Source: Cohnella abietis
Lineage (GTDB): Bacteria > Bacillota > Bacilli > Paenibacillales > Paenibacillaceae
Assembly: GCF_004295585.1 (NCBI RefSeq)
Contig: NZ_AP019400.1
Coordinates: 2,702,001 to 2,766,000, forward strand
Length of the DNA stretch: 64,000 bases
Direction: 5' to 3'
The translations under genes were made by a program, and so were the position numbers. Shown here piece by piece: positions 1 through 8,413 of the stretch. Each line of letters starts with the position of its first letter. Position 1 is the stretch's first letter. Under the pieces are notes generated by a model that saw only the letters and a list, made by a program, of their open reading frames with translations, made no database searches and was not told the DNA's origin.

Positions 1-540
1 GGAGGCTGCCTACAATTAACGAGGAAAATCACAAGCAGATTAGGTCAGAACACGCTTTGGATTGAGGATGAGGTAAGGAATATTGGGTTCAAGCGGTGTC
101 CTCATATGATTCTGTATCATTTTAATTTCGGATTTCCCTTAATGACGGAGCAAACCAAGGTGATTTTCAGTGGTGGTGAACCTCAAGCCCGTGAAGCTGG
201 CGTACAGACCAGTGGTTATGGAGACTGGCAAGCCCCTGATCCCAATTGTGAGGAACGAGTGTTTTATCATTCCGCGGCCGAAGGTCGAGTCGAAATCGTA
301 AATCCCGAGTTTCCAACACAAGCTGGACAATCCCCTATCAACGTAGCGTTATCTTGGTCAACGGACACACTGCCACGCCTTGTGCAATGGAAGATGCCGG
401 GGGCAGGAACTCACGTGCTTGGTATTGAGCCTGCTAATTGTAGTGTTGGAGGTAGAGTAGCAGAACGAGAAGCGGGTACTCTTACGTATTTGGAGCCAGG
501 GGAAACGAGAAGTTATAAGCTGGAGTTGAAAGTGCAGTAG
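1..540 (+). CDS. DUF4432 / aldose 1-epimerase-like protein, C-terminal part
   Basis: An open frame runs from the first base of the window to a TAG at 538-540, so the gene is cut by the left edge and only its last 179 codons are present. The sequence resembles the C-terminal half of DUF4432 proteins, which have a galactose-mutarotase-like beta-sandwich: note HFNFGFPL, GYGDWQ, a VQWKMPG strand and the closing Y-x-EPGE-x-RSY segment. The first internal ATG (106) falls in the middle of the domain and is unlikely to be the start. The substrate is unknown. A DeoR regulator follows 50 bp downstream on the same strand, which suggests a sugar-related locus extending left of the window. Confidence 0.7.
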   Translation, partial: GGCLQLTRKITSRLGQNTLWIEDEVRNIGFKRCPHMILYHFNFGFPLMTEQTKVIFSGGEPQAREAGVQTSGYGDWQAPDPNCEERVFYHSAAEGRVEIVNPEFPTQAGQSPINVALSWSTDTLPRLVQWKMPGAGTHVLGIEPANCSVGGRVAEREAGTLTYLEPGETRSYKLELKVQ

Positions 541-590
541 CAATGTTGAGATAATAGAGAACATAGCTACTAGCAATGGGGTGCCGATAA

Positions 591-1346
591 ATGCAAATGC
601 CTCTCAATCAAAGGCAGCAACAGATTATGGATCGATTAACGAGCGACGGAGAAGTAAAGCTGTCCGAGCTCAAGGAAATGTTCGATGTAACAGAAATGAC
701 GCTTCGTCGGGATTTGGAGAAATTAGAGCAATTGGGCTCTATTCGAAGAATATTCGGCGGGGCTATTCTAGTAGGCAAGGATATTGCCTTGCACGAAAGA
801 ACCGGTGTCTTAACCGATGAGAAGGCGCGGATCGGGAGTAAAGTTGCACAGCTGCTTCGCCCCAATGATTCGATCTTCATTGATGGAGGCTCCACAACGT
901 TACAAATCTCTAAATATTTACGACAGGAAATGAATCTTACAGTGGTAACTAATGCAATCAACATCGCTCAGGAGCTGCATGCGAAGCGAATATCCACCAT
1001 ATTACTTGGAGGAGTTCTGCTCGAGCAAACGGCAACATTGATTGGTCCTATTGCGATCGAGAACATTGCTAGAATGGCGTTTGATCGCGTGTTTCTAGGG
1101 GCGACGGGGTTATCTGACAATCATGGCTTTAGCAACTCTAATATGTATGAATCGGAAATTAAACGTTTGGCTATCACGCAATCCAAGGAAGTGAACATCG
1201 TGATGGATCATACGAAGTTCGGTACGCAGGGGTTGTTTTCCTTCGCAACGCTTGCGGCAGCGGATCGCATAGTTACTGACCGCCTGCCGGATAGCTCTAC
1301 AGTAGCGGCATGCCTAGAGCATGGTGTGGAGATTGTCATAAGCTAA
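591..1346 (+). CDS. DeoR family transcriptional regulator
   Basis: A 251-aa protein of usual DeoR-family length. Residues 5-57 form the DeoR winged helix (VKLSELKEMFDVTEMTLRRD followed by an RRIFGGA wing). Residues 75-235 form the sugar-phosphate-sensing DeoRC domain (IFIDGGSTT, TNAINIAQEL, LGGVLL, LGATGLS). Such proteins repress sugar catabolic genes and are released by a phosphorylated sugar. The likely target is the DUF4432 locus to its left, with which it is co-oriented; no operator was recognised. The ATG at 591 is preceded by only a modest GGGGTG ribosome site. Confidence 0.85.
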   Translation: MQMPLNQRQQQIMDRLTSDGEVKLSELKEMFDVTEMTLRRDLEKLEQLGSIRRIFGGAILVGKDIALHERTGVLTDEKARIGSKVAQLLRPNDSIFIDGGSTTLQISKYLRQEMNLTVVTNAINIAQELHAKRISTILLGGVLLEQTATLIGPIAIENIARMAFDRVFLGATGLSDNHGFSNSNMYESEIKRLAITQSKEVNIVMDHTKFGTQGLFSFATLAAADRIVTDRLPDSSTVAACLEHGVEIVIS

Positions 1347-1367
1347 GCCATAATGGCTTTAGCTTAT
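1338..1367. terminator. Bidirectional hairpin between convergent regulators
   Basis: Inverted repeat with arms ATAAGCTAAGCCAT and ATGGCTTTAGCTTAT (one bulged base) around a very short loop. It spans the stop codons of the convergent DeoR and GntR genes, so it probably ends transcription in both directions. No long T-run follows. Confidence 0.55.
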
Positions 1368-2065
1368 CAATGACTGAGGTTATGAATGACCTTCTCCACC
1401 TTGCTCAGATGGTCAATCATTTTGACGCTGGCAAGCTTATCATCCTTTGCTTCAATAGCTTCATATATTTTCTTGTGCTCGAGCAGCAGCTGCTCGGTAG
1501 AAGCGCGTTCGGCGAAAAACCACAGTCTACGAGAATCCTTCATACTGTGCTGCATCCGATCGGTCATAGACTCCATCATAGAGATAAGCATCGCGTTGTG
1601 TGATGCTTTGGCAATTTCAAGATGAAACCGGATATCGATCAGATCGCTTTCCTCTTCTTGATCTAATGCGGCTTCCATCTGCTTGAGAATATTGCTGAGC
1701 TCGGTTAGATTAGCTTCTGTTCTGCGGGTTGCCGCTAGAGAAGCACAGCCTGCTTCAAGCAGCTTGCGAACCTCAAGCAATTCCTGCAGCTGCTCTGAGT
1801 TAGCTAACCATCCCAGATTTTCCTCTTTGGGAGGCTGGACACTAACGAAGGTACCTCCACCGTGACGTATCGTAACCCATCCCATTGCCTTCAAAGCACT
1901 TAGCGCTTCACGCACCGTGGAGCGACCTACCTCGAAGCTCTCGGCTAATTCCACTACGGTGGGCAGCTTTGATCCCGGAGGATAGATTTGGGAAGTGATT
2001 TGTTCCTGAATTTGCTTGAATACAATTTCTGAACCCTTTAGGGCTTTGATTTTCTGGAATGACAT
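1367..2065 (-). CDS. FadR/GntR family regulator (FCD domain), LldR/GlcC-like
   Basis: A 232-aa protein with an N-terminal GntR winged helix (residues 10-72: YPPGSKLPTVVELAESFEVG, STVREALSALKAMG, IRHGGGTFV) and an all-helical FCD effector domain (about 88-225) with the expected acidic and histidine residues (D-x-x-FH-x-x-I). FCD regulators of this type commonly sense carboxylates such as lactate or glycolate. It is divergent from the two-gene glycolate/lactate oxidase operon, with 131 bp between the starts, and is therefore the likely local repressor. Two TGATCA-centred palindromes lie in that gap. Confidence 0.85.
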   Translation of the reverse strand: MSFQKIKALKGSEIVFKQIQEQITSQIYPPGSKLPTVVELAESFEVGRSTVREALSALKAMGWVTIRHGGGTFVSVQPPKEENLGWLANSEQLQELLEVRKLLEAGCASLAATRRTEANLTELSNILKQMEAALDQEEESDLIDIRFHLEIAKASHNAMLISMMESMTDRMQHSMKDSRRLWFFAERASTEQLLLEHKKIYEAIEAKDDKLASVKMIDHLSKVEKVIHNLSH

Positions 2066-2128
2066 ACAGTGACCTCCGCAAAAAAAATAGTTCTTTCTAT
2101 TTTATTATATGTTAATCTATAGTAAAAG

Positions 2129-2167
2129 TCATCTGATCACATGATGACTATAGGTAGTTTGATCAAA
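2129..2167. promoter_or_regulatory. Candidate GntR operator pair upstream of glcD
   Basis: Two palindromes centred on TGATCA: TCATCTGATCACATGA (2129-2144, one mismatched pair) and TTTGATCAAA (2158-2167, perfect). They lie in the gap between the divergent regulator and oxidase genes with centres 26 bp apart, about 2.5 helical turns. The position fits an operator that controls both genes. Binding by the FadR-type protein is an inference. Confidence 0.4.
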
Positions 2168-2196
2168 AGACAGATGTCATAGGAGGCTTTAACTTC

Positions 2197-3612
2197 ATGC
2201 TGAATAACAATGTTAAACAACAATTGCGTGATGCCGTTGGAGAGCGTTATTTCAAAGATGATAAGGAATCCCTCGTAACTCACTCATATGATGGCACACC
2301 GATGCTTCAAGTATTGCCAGACGGAATTGTATATCCGAAAAATACTGCAGAAGTATCAGCTGTGATGAAAATATTAAACCTACACCAAATCCCTCTTGTT
2401 AGCCGTGGTTCCGGTACGAATCTATGCGGCGGAACTGTGCCTGTTCAAGGCGGGATCGTCATGGTTATGCACCGAATGAACGCGATATTGGAAGTCGATT
2501 TGCTTAATCTGACGGCAACTGTGCAGCCGGGTATTATTACGAAGCAATTTATTGAGCACATTGAAGGCTTGGGACTTTTCTACCCGCCGGATCCTAGTAG
2601 CATGTCGATTTCCACGATCGGAGGCAATATTGCCGAATGCTCCGGGGGACTGCGTGGCTTGAAATACGGAACGACTAAGGATTATGTGCTCGGCTTGGAG
2701 GCAGTGCTTGCTTCAGGAGAAGTGATCCGGACTGGCGGAAAGCTAATGAAGGATGTCGCTGGTTATGATTTAACCAAGCTGCTAGTTGGTTCCGAGGGAA
2801 CTTTGGCAGTGATTACGGAGGCGACTCTAAAGCTTATCCCTCCACCGAAGTATAAGAAAACAATGCTTGCGATGTTTACCGATTTATATGACGCAGCCCG
2901 TACCGTATCTAAGATTATCGAGAATCGCATTATTCCTGCCACACTCGAGTTCATGGATAATCCAACTATTAAAGTCGTAGATGATTATGCCAAGCTAGGT
3001 CTTCCACTTGATATGGCAGCTATTCTGCTCATTGAGCAGGATGGCGAGCCTGAGATGGTTGAGCGGGATATTGAGCTTATATCTGCGATATGCCGTGAAG
3101 AGAATGCAAGTCAGATCAGCGTAGCGAACAATCAAGAAGAGGCGCTTAAGCTATTGACTGCTAGAAGAAGCGCTTTTACCGCTCTTGCTAGATTGCGCCC
3201 GACAACGATTCTTGAGGATGCGACTGTGCCTCGTTCTAAGATTGCCGACATGGTTCTAGAGATCAATAGAATCGCGGAAAAATATAATGTTCAAATCTGT
3301 ACCTTCGGGCATGCGGGGGATGGTAATCTTCACCCGACAGCGACGACGGATGCACGGGATACGGAAGAAATTCACCGTGTCGAGGAAGCGTTCGCCGAAA
3401 TATTCGAGGCAGCGATTCGATTGGGCGGAACGATTACGGGTGAGCATGGGGTTGGCTTAGTTAAGGCGCCATATTTGGAGTGGAAAATAGGCGCTGCGGG
3501 CATCGAAGTTATGAAAGGCATAAAGCAAGCCTTCGATCCGCTAAATATTCTAAACCCAGGAAAAATGTTTGCTAAGGAAACCAGACGCAGGGTGGTGCTG
3601 GAACGTGGCTAA
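2197..3612 (+). CDS. glcD: Glycolate/lactate oxidase FAD subunit (GlcD-like)
   Basis: A 471-aa flavoprotein of the GlcD/D-lactate dehydrogenase family. Residues 40-215 are the PCMH-type FAD-binding domain (PLVSRGSGTNLCGG, IGGNIAECSGGLRGLKYG, GYDLTKLLVGSEGTL). Residues 220-465 are the C-terminal FAD-linked oxidase domain, with the metal/substrate motif FGHAGDGNLHP and the closing TGEHGVG and DPLNILNPGKMF motifs. It oxidises a 2-hydroxy acid and passes electrons to the adjacent iron-sulfur subunit. An AGGAGG site lies 11 bp before the ATG. The next gene begins inside its last codons, so the two are translationally coupled. There is no separate GlcE subunit here. Confidence 0.9.
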   Translation: MLNNNVKQQLRDAVGERYFKDDKESLVTHSYDGTPMLQVLPDGIVYPKNTAEVSAVMKILNLHQIPLVSRGSGTNLCGGTVPVQGGIVMVMHRMNAILEVDLLNLTATVQPGIITKQFIEHIEGLGLFYPPDPSSMSISTIGGNIAECSGGLRGLKYGTTKDYVLGLEAVLASGEVIRTGGKLMKDVAGYDLTKLLVGSEGTLAVITEATLKLIPPPKYKKTMLAMFTDLYDAARTVSKIIENRIIPATLEFMDNPTIKVVDDYAKLGLPLDMAAILLIEQDGEPEMVERDIELISAICREENASQISVANNQEEALKLLTARRSAFTALARLRPTTILEDATVPRSKIADMVLEINRIAEKYNVQICTFGHAGDGNLHPTATTDARDTEEIHRVEEAFAEIFEAAIRLGGTITGEHGVGLVKAPYLEWKIGAAGIEVMKGIKQAFDPLNILNPGKMFAKETRRRVVLERG

Positions 3613-4951
3613 TACAACGACCGAATTACAAAAAACGTTGAAAATAAAGCTGGACTACGACCAGCTAACGAACTGTATGCGTTGCGGCTTCTGCTTGCCT
3701 GCTTGTCCGACCTTCAAGGAAACAGGAATTGAGGCAGAATCTCCACGTGGACGGATTGCTCTGATGAAAGCAGCGGTTGACGGAGTGATGGATCCGAGCG
3801 TTCAATTCGAAGAGCAAATGAGTCATTGTCTAGGCTGCAGAGCCTGCGAGCCTGCTTGTCCTGCAGACGTGAAATATGGCCAGCTAATTGAGCAGGCACG
3901 TGATGCCATTGAAGAGCATACTACTCAGCACCGTGGATGGATTAAGGGAGTTCGCAGCATCGTATTTAAGCAGCTGTTCCCTCATCAGAAGCGGATGAAG
4001 CTACTTGGTAAAGGACTGCGAATCTATCAGAAAACAGGCCTTCAGGCTGTTGTGCGTAAGACGGGAGCTGTAGGTTTATTTTCGAAGCAGCTTGCGTCGT
4101 TGGAGCGAATATTGCCTGATGTAGCGGGTACAGGAATCGTTGAGAAAATAGGTACTCGGATTCCCGCTAAAGGTCAGAAGCTTGGGACAGTTGGTATGTT
4201 CCGAGGCTGCTTGATGGATATGCTCTTCATGGAAACAAACTATAAAACCGTCCAACTGCTCTCCGAGGCGGGCTTTGAAGTCATTATCCCCGAGACTCAG
4301 AATTGCTGTGGCGCTTTGCATGCTCATAGTGGGGAAACCTCCCAGGCGAAGGAGCTTGCTAAAAATAATATTCGTGCGTTCCAAGAAGCGGGCGTTGATT
4401 ATATCATTTCCAATGCTGGTGGCTGTGGTGCAATACTTGTGGAATACGACCACTTGCTTCATGATGAGCCGGAGTGGAAAGAGGGCGGAAAGTGGTTTGC
4501 TGAGCGAGTTAAGGATATCAGCTCCATTCTGTTGGAGAAAGGTCGCTTGCTAACCTTCAATCAAGGCAAAACGGAAGCAGACAAGGTAACCATCACTTAT
4601 CAAGATTCCTGCCACTTGAAAAATGTAATGAAGGGCGGTAACGCTCCACGAAAGCTGCTGTCGTCTTTAAAAAATGTTGATTTCATCGAGATGAAGGATG
4701 CAGGCTCATGCTGCGGGTCAGCGGGAATTTATAATGTTACCCAGCCTGAGATGGCCAATCAAATCCTTGATCATAAGATGGAAAATGTTAACGCAACGAA
4801 GGCCCATTACATTGTTACGAGTAACCCCGGCTGCTTACTTCAGATGAAGCTAGGTATCGATAAGCATGCCGACAACAAGCAGATGCAGGCTGTTCATATC
4901 GTTGATTTCTTATATGACCGGCTAGCTAAGAATGTAGAGAGAGATATTTAG
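3605..4951 (+). CDS. glcF: Glycolate/lactate oxidase iron-sulfur subunit (GlcF-like)
   Basis: Two 4Fe-4S motifs lie near the N-terminus: C24-x2-C27-x2-C30-x3-C34-P and C75-x2-C78-x2-C81-x3-C85-P. Two CCG (cysteine-rich) domains follow (GCLMDML...NCCGALHAHSG and DSCHLKN...GSCCGSAG), the usual GlcF architecture at about 448 aa. The GTG at 3605 is preferred; it overlaps the glcD end by 8 bp and leaves the standard spacing to the first cluster. An upstream TTG at 3569 would lie deep inside glcD. It carries electrons from the GlcD flavin to the membrane quinone pool. Confidence 0.88.
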   Translation: MANTTTELQKTLKIKLDYDQLTNCMRCGFCLPACPTFKETGIEAESPRGRIALMKAAVDGVMDPSVQFEEQMSHCLGCRACEPACPADVKYGQLIEQARDAIEEHTTQHRGWIKGVRSIVFKQLFPHQKRMKLLGKGLRIYQKTGLQAVVRKTGAVGLFSKQLASLERILPDVAGTGIVEKIGTRIPAKGQKLGTVGMFRGCLMDMLFMETNYKTVQLLSEAGFEVIIPETQNCCGALHAHSGETSQAKELAKNNIRAFQEAGVDYIISNAGGCGAILVEYDHLLHDEPEWKEGGKWFAERVKDISSILLEKGRLLTFNQGKTEADKVTITYQDSCHLKNVMKGGNAPRKLLSSLKNVDFIEMKDAGSCCGSAGIYNVTQPEMANQILDHKMENVNATKAHYIVTSNPGCLLQMKLGIDKHADNKQMQAVHIVDFLYDRLAKNVERDI

Positions 4952-4989
4952 TTTCTTTCTTGTGAGTGTTCGTGTGAGTCGAAGCATAC

Positions 4990-5748
4990 CTCAATAGCTC
5001 GTCCGAGCGCGGATAACGCACTGAGAGCTACTAAGGAAGCGTCAAAATCTCATCCACGAGCGAATAACGCACTGAGGGCTACTAAGGAAGCGTCAAAAGC
5101 TCGTCCGCGAGGGAATAACGCACTGAGGGCTACTAAGGGAGCGTCAAAAGCTCACTCGCGAGCAAATAACGCACTGAGGGCTACTAAGGGAGCGTCAAAA
5201 GCTCGTCCGCGGGCGAATAACGCACTGAGGGCTACTAAGCGAGCCGCAAAAGCTCATCCGTGAGGGAATAACGCACTGAGGGCTACTAAGCGAGCCGCAA
5301 AAGCTCATCCGCGAGGGAATAAGCAATGAGGGCTATTAAGCGAGCCGCAAAAGCTCGTCCGCGAGCAAATAACGCACTGAGGGCTACTAAGGAAGTGTCA
5401 AAAGCTCATCCGCGGGCGAATAACGCACTGAGGGCTACTAAGGGAGCGTCAAAAGCTCATCCGCGGGCGAATAACGCACTGAGGGCTACTAAGGAAGCGT
5501 CAAAAGCTCATTCGCGAGGGAATAACGCACTGAGGGCTACTAAGCGAGCCGCAAAAGCTCATCCGTGAGGGAATAACGCACTGAGGGCTACTAAGCGAGC
5601 CTCAAAAGCTCATCCGCGAGGGAATAACGCACTGAGGGCTACTAAGGAAGCGTCAAAAGCTCGTCCGCGGGCGAATAACGCACTGAGGGCTACTAAGGGA
5701 GCGTCAAAAGCTCGTCCACGAGGGAATAACGCACTGAGGGCTACTAAG
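4990..5748. repeat. Intergenic tandem array, 15 copies of a 51-bp unit
   Basis: The core AATAACGCACTGAGGGCTAC recurs with exact 51-bp spacing (AACGC at 5015, 5066, 5117, 5168, 5219, 5270, then 5371, 5422, 5473, 5524, 5575, 5626, 5677, 5728). One decayed copy near 5321 has lost a base. Units vary in a few places: AAGGAAGCGTC, AAGGGAGCGTC or AAGCGAGCCGC; CTCATCCGCGAG or CTCGTCCGCGGG. Because 51 is a multiple of three, short reading frames appear in it, but TGA stops (TCCGTGAGG variant) and the single-base deletion break them, and no ribosome site is present. It fills most of the gap between glcF and the Fur gene. Confidence 0.95.
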
Positions 5749-5873
5749 GTGAGGCCTGCTAAACCCATGTCTAGCGCCTCTTTCTATGGATTCCTCCTAA
5801 ACACAGTTGATAATAGGTAGGGTGGAGTGGTAGACTACCCCTATAAGGCTGTAGAAATGGAGGTATCCATTGA

Positions 5874-6359
5874 ATGATAAATATCGCAGAGCAAATGGAA
5901 AAAATTAATCGCCAATTGACGGCGAAAGGATACAAGCTAACCCCTCAGCGTGAAATTACTCTTAAGGTGTTGCTTGAAAACCAGAAGGATCATTTAAGTG
6001 CCGAGGATGTTTTCATGCTCGTAAGGACGCAATTTCCTAACATTGGTCTTGCTACGGTATATCGCACTTTGGAGCTTCTTGCGGAATTACACATTGTGCA
6101 GAAGGTGAACTTCGGAGACGGGGTAGCACGTTTCGATCTGCGCTTGGAAGGCCATGAGCATATGCATCACCATCTGGTTTGTAATGTATGTGGAGCCCTT
6201 GAAGAAATTGAGGACGACTGGCTGCTTGAAATAGAGCAGAAAGTAGCCCGCGAATATGGATTCAAAGTAACCGATCATCGGCTGGACTTTATGGGGAACT
6301 ACCAAGTGTGTAAGAACAATAGCAAAGCATGTAAGAAAATGAGCAAGGCGGTTTCCTAA
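5874..6359 (+). CDS. fur: Fur family metal-responsive repressor
   Basis: A 161-aa protein. The N-terminal winged helix (residues 14-90) contains LTPQREITLKVLLEN and GLATVYRTLELL. The metal-binding dimerisation domain contains the HEHMHHHLVCNVCGALEEI segment, with the first CxxC. The second structural zinc site is not the usual FYGxCxxC: the C-terminus reads VCKNNSKAC, two cysteines separated by six residues. It most resembles iron-sensing Fur but could be PerR or Zur; sequence alone does not decide. GGAGGT precedes the ATG. It stands alone and ends at a strong terminator. Confidence 0.85.
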   Translation: MINIAEQMEKINRQLTAKGYKLTPQREITLKVLLENQKDHLSAEDVFMLVRTQFPNIGLATVYRTLELLAELHIVQKVNFGDGVARFDLRLEGHEHMHHHLVCNVCGALEEIEDDWLLEIEQKVAREYGFKVTDHRLDFMGNYQVCKNNSKACKKMSKAVS

Positions 6360-6387
6360 TTAACTTAACCTCTTTGAATAGAGTAAC

Positions 6388-6436
6388 AAAAAAGCCATCA
6401 AAACCACGAATTATCAGGTGGGTTTGATGGCTTTTT
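6388..6436. terminator. Rho-independent terminator, probably bidirectional
   Basis: Arms AAAAAAGCCATCAAAACC and GGTTTGATGGCTTTTT pair almost perfectly around a 13-nt loop, with T-runs on both strands. It serves the Fur gene on the plus strand and the NHL-protein gene arriving from the right on the minus strand. Confidence 0.85.
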
Positions 6437-6513
6437 AACCTTTCTAAATCGTCACAGCAAAAACTCCACCGGCATCTAATGGACACCATTTACGTTTCTG
6501 CTTGTTACGTTCT

Positions 6514-7428
6514 TCAGGTTATTTTCCACTTAGTAATTCGTCCGTTCAGAACCCACTCAACAACAAGCACATGATTGTCTCTAGTTACGCAGAGGGCATG
6601 TGGCGAGTTAAAACGATCCTTAGTCCACTCCGACGGTGGAATGTTAGGCCATCTCGAGTCTTCCCATATAAGCGGATTCTCACCAGTATGAACTGCATTC
6701 TGGAAGCTGCCATCCGTTACGGTAATCCGTCCATTTAAGTCTGGGATAATGAAACCATCATCGCCAAATGCGACCAAGTCGCAAGGAAGCAAGAAGTCTC
6801 CGTGATAATCCTGAACGAATGTGCCATCAAGACGGTAGCTAACAAAGCGCTGGTGTCGACGATCAGCTACATAAAGGAGGGGCTCAGTTGGACGCGTATC
6901 AATGTAAATCCCATGCGGCTCATAGAAGATGTGCTTTGTATCAGCCTTCCCTCCCCAACACTGCAGCCAATTTCCCTTGGAATCATAACGATGAATGGCG
7001 TATTGGCCGTAGCCATCAACGACATAGATATCTCCATTCGGTGCGACATCTATATCTGTAGGCTTATAATGCTCAGACGTAGGATATAGCCCCGAAACTG
7101 GAGGGACTCCAATGGTAAGGATTTCTTCTCCATCAAGCGTATATTTAGCGACAAGATTGCGGGCGATGTCCGTTAAGTAAACATACTCTTGGCCATCATC
7201 CTCTTGTTGCAAGTGCATGCCGTGAGCACCTTCAGCGAATGCCTGTCCCCATGAAGTAAGGAACTCACCATCTTGGTCGAAAATAGCGATAGCATGCTCG
7301 CTCATGTTGAATACAAATACGCGATCTTTGGAGTCAGTTGCAACCCCATGCGTATAGCCAAGTGTCACGGATTCAGGAAGCTTCGCCCAATCAGGAATAA
7401 GCTCTAACTTAGTATTATTTTTCATCAT
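6514..7428 (-). CDS. NHL-repeat beta-propeller protein
   Basis: A 304-aa protein made almost wholly of NHL-type beta-propeller blades: THGVATDSKDRVFVFN, HGMHLQQED-GQEYVYLTD, PTDIDVAPNGDIYVVDGYG, PHGIYIDT...LLYVADR, HALCVTRDNHVLVVEW. There is no signal peptide, so it is probably cytoplasmic. Related propellers include peptidyl-amidating lyases and sugar lactonases, but no catalytic residues could be assigned. Its ATG overlaps the TGA of the upstream PhyH dioxygenase gene (ATGATGA), so the two are co-translated and probably act in one pathway. Confidence 0.8.
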   Translation of the reverse strand: MMKNNTKLELIPDWAKLPESVTLGYTHGVATDSKDRVFVFNMSEHAIAIFDQDGEFLTSWGQAFAEGAHGMHLQQEDDGQEYVYLTDIARNLVAKYTLDGEEILTIGVPPVSGLYPTSEHYKPTDIDVAPNGDIYVVDGYGQYAIHRYDSKGNWLQCWGGKADTKHIFYEPHGIYIDTRPTEPLLYVADRRHQRFVSYRLDGTFVQDYHGDFLLPCDLVAFGDDGFIIPDLNGRITVTDGSFQNAVHTGENPLIWEDSRWPNIPPSEWTKDRFNSPHALCVTRDNHVLVVEWVLNGRITKWKIT

Positions 7429-8228
7429 ACTCGTTTGGCCAATAAAGGGAATAAAGGCCCTTTAATCGCTTGATCCTTTTCTAAGCTGACACCATCTGTT
7501 ATTGGATGGGTTACACCGCTGAACGTAATGCCATCTGGCATGAAAATAATGGCAAGAGCTCTGCGTGGACGATCAGTCGCGTTCGCATGGGCGTAATGGA
7601 AAGTTAAGCCATTGTGGAACGTACAGCTACCAGCTTTAAGAGGTACAACGACTGGCTTCTGGTCGTCCAATTGTCCGCCTTCTACATAATCAAAGATGTT
7701 TTGCGGATCTAAGAAATCAATACCCGTCAGTTTGCCTAGCTTGTGTGATTTAGGAACGAAGGCCAAACAGCCATTATCCTCATTAACATCATCCAAGGCG
7801 ATCCAGATCGACATCATGCCTTTATCTGTTTCGTTGATTGGCCAGTATGGAGTATCTTGATGCCACGGTGTCGGTTTGGAGTCGTTTGGCATTTTCCAGA
7901 GCCCATGATCGTGGAAAAAACGAATTTCATTCGCTTCAGTTAAAGCTAAGGCAGACTCGGCAAATCGCTTATGAAAGCTGAATTTTCCCATTCCAGCATG
8001 ATCTCTCCATGTGTTAACCTTCTGGTTCAATACCCGATAATACAAGCCGTCTTTCTTATCTGTTTTTACAGAGCGATCGCTGTCAGCTAGCATGGCTTCC
8101 TCAAGATATTCGCGAAGCTCAGTCAATTCCTCTGGCGTGAGCATATTTTCTACTTTAACGAAACCGTTTTCTTTGTAAAAAGTAATGTGTTCATCTGTTA
8201 TTGGCGTGTTCGATAAGTTAGTTGTCAT
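7425..8228 (-). CDS. Phytanoyl-CoA dioxygenase (PhyH) family protein
   Basis: A 267-aa non-haem iron, 2-oxoglutarate-dependent oxygenase. The iron triad is visible: H123-x-D125 in PWHQDTPYW and H211 in the TFHYAHANATDRPRRA segment, whose arginines at 222/223 would bind 2-oxoglutarate. It probably hydroxylates a small organic substrate; members include ectoine and phytanoyl-CoA hydroxylases, but the substrate cannot be told here. GAGGAGG lies before the ATG. It heads a two-gene operon with the NHL propeller, divergent from an AraC regulator that probably controls it. Confidence 0.85.
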   Translation of the reverse strand: MTTNLSNTPITDEHITFYKENGFVKVENMLTPEELTELREYLEEAMLADSDRSVKTDKKDGLYYRVLNQKVNTWRDHAGMGKFSFHKRFAESALALTEANEIRFFHDHGLWKMPNDSKPTPWHQDTPYWPINETDKGMMSIWIALDDVNEDNGCLAFVPKSHKLGKLTGIDFLDPQNIFDYVEGGQLDDQKPVVVPLKAGSCTFHNGLTFHYAHANATDRPRRALAIIFMPDGITFSGVTHPITDGVSLEKDQAIKGPLFPLLAKRV

Positions 8229-8413
8229 TATTTTGTTCCTCCTCGAAGTTGAATATGCTCTTATCTTACAAGGAGTTGGGGGAAGAGGGGATGGAGAGAA
8301 TTCTGAACTTTTTGTAAAAAAGTCGAATGCGATAAAGTGATATAAACAATGGATTTATTGGATGTTACAATAGAGGAAAGAACATAAGTCGAAAGTGAAG
8401 GAGTTTTTGGAAA

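Noticed and set aside
5326..5568. 80-codon frame made of RATKEASKAHPRANNAL repeats
   Set aside because: It is a by-product of the 51-bp period. The frame is broken by TGA and by a 1-bp deletion in the same array, and it has no ribosome site.
4990..5748. CRISPR array
   Set aside because: The whole unit repeats with few changes; there are no unique spacers and no cas genes.
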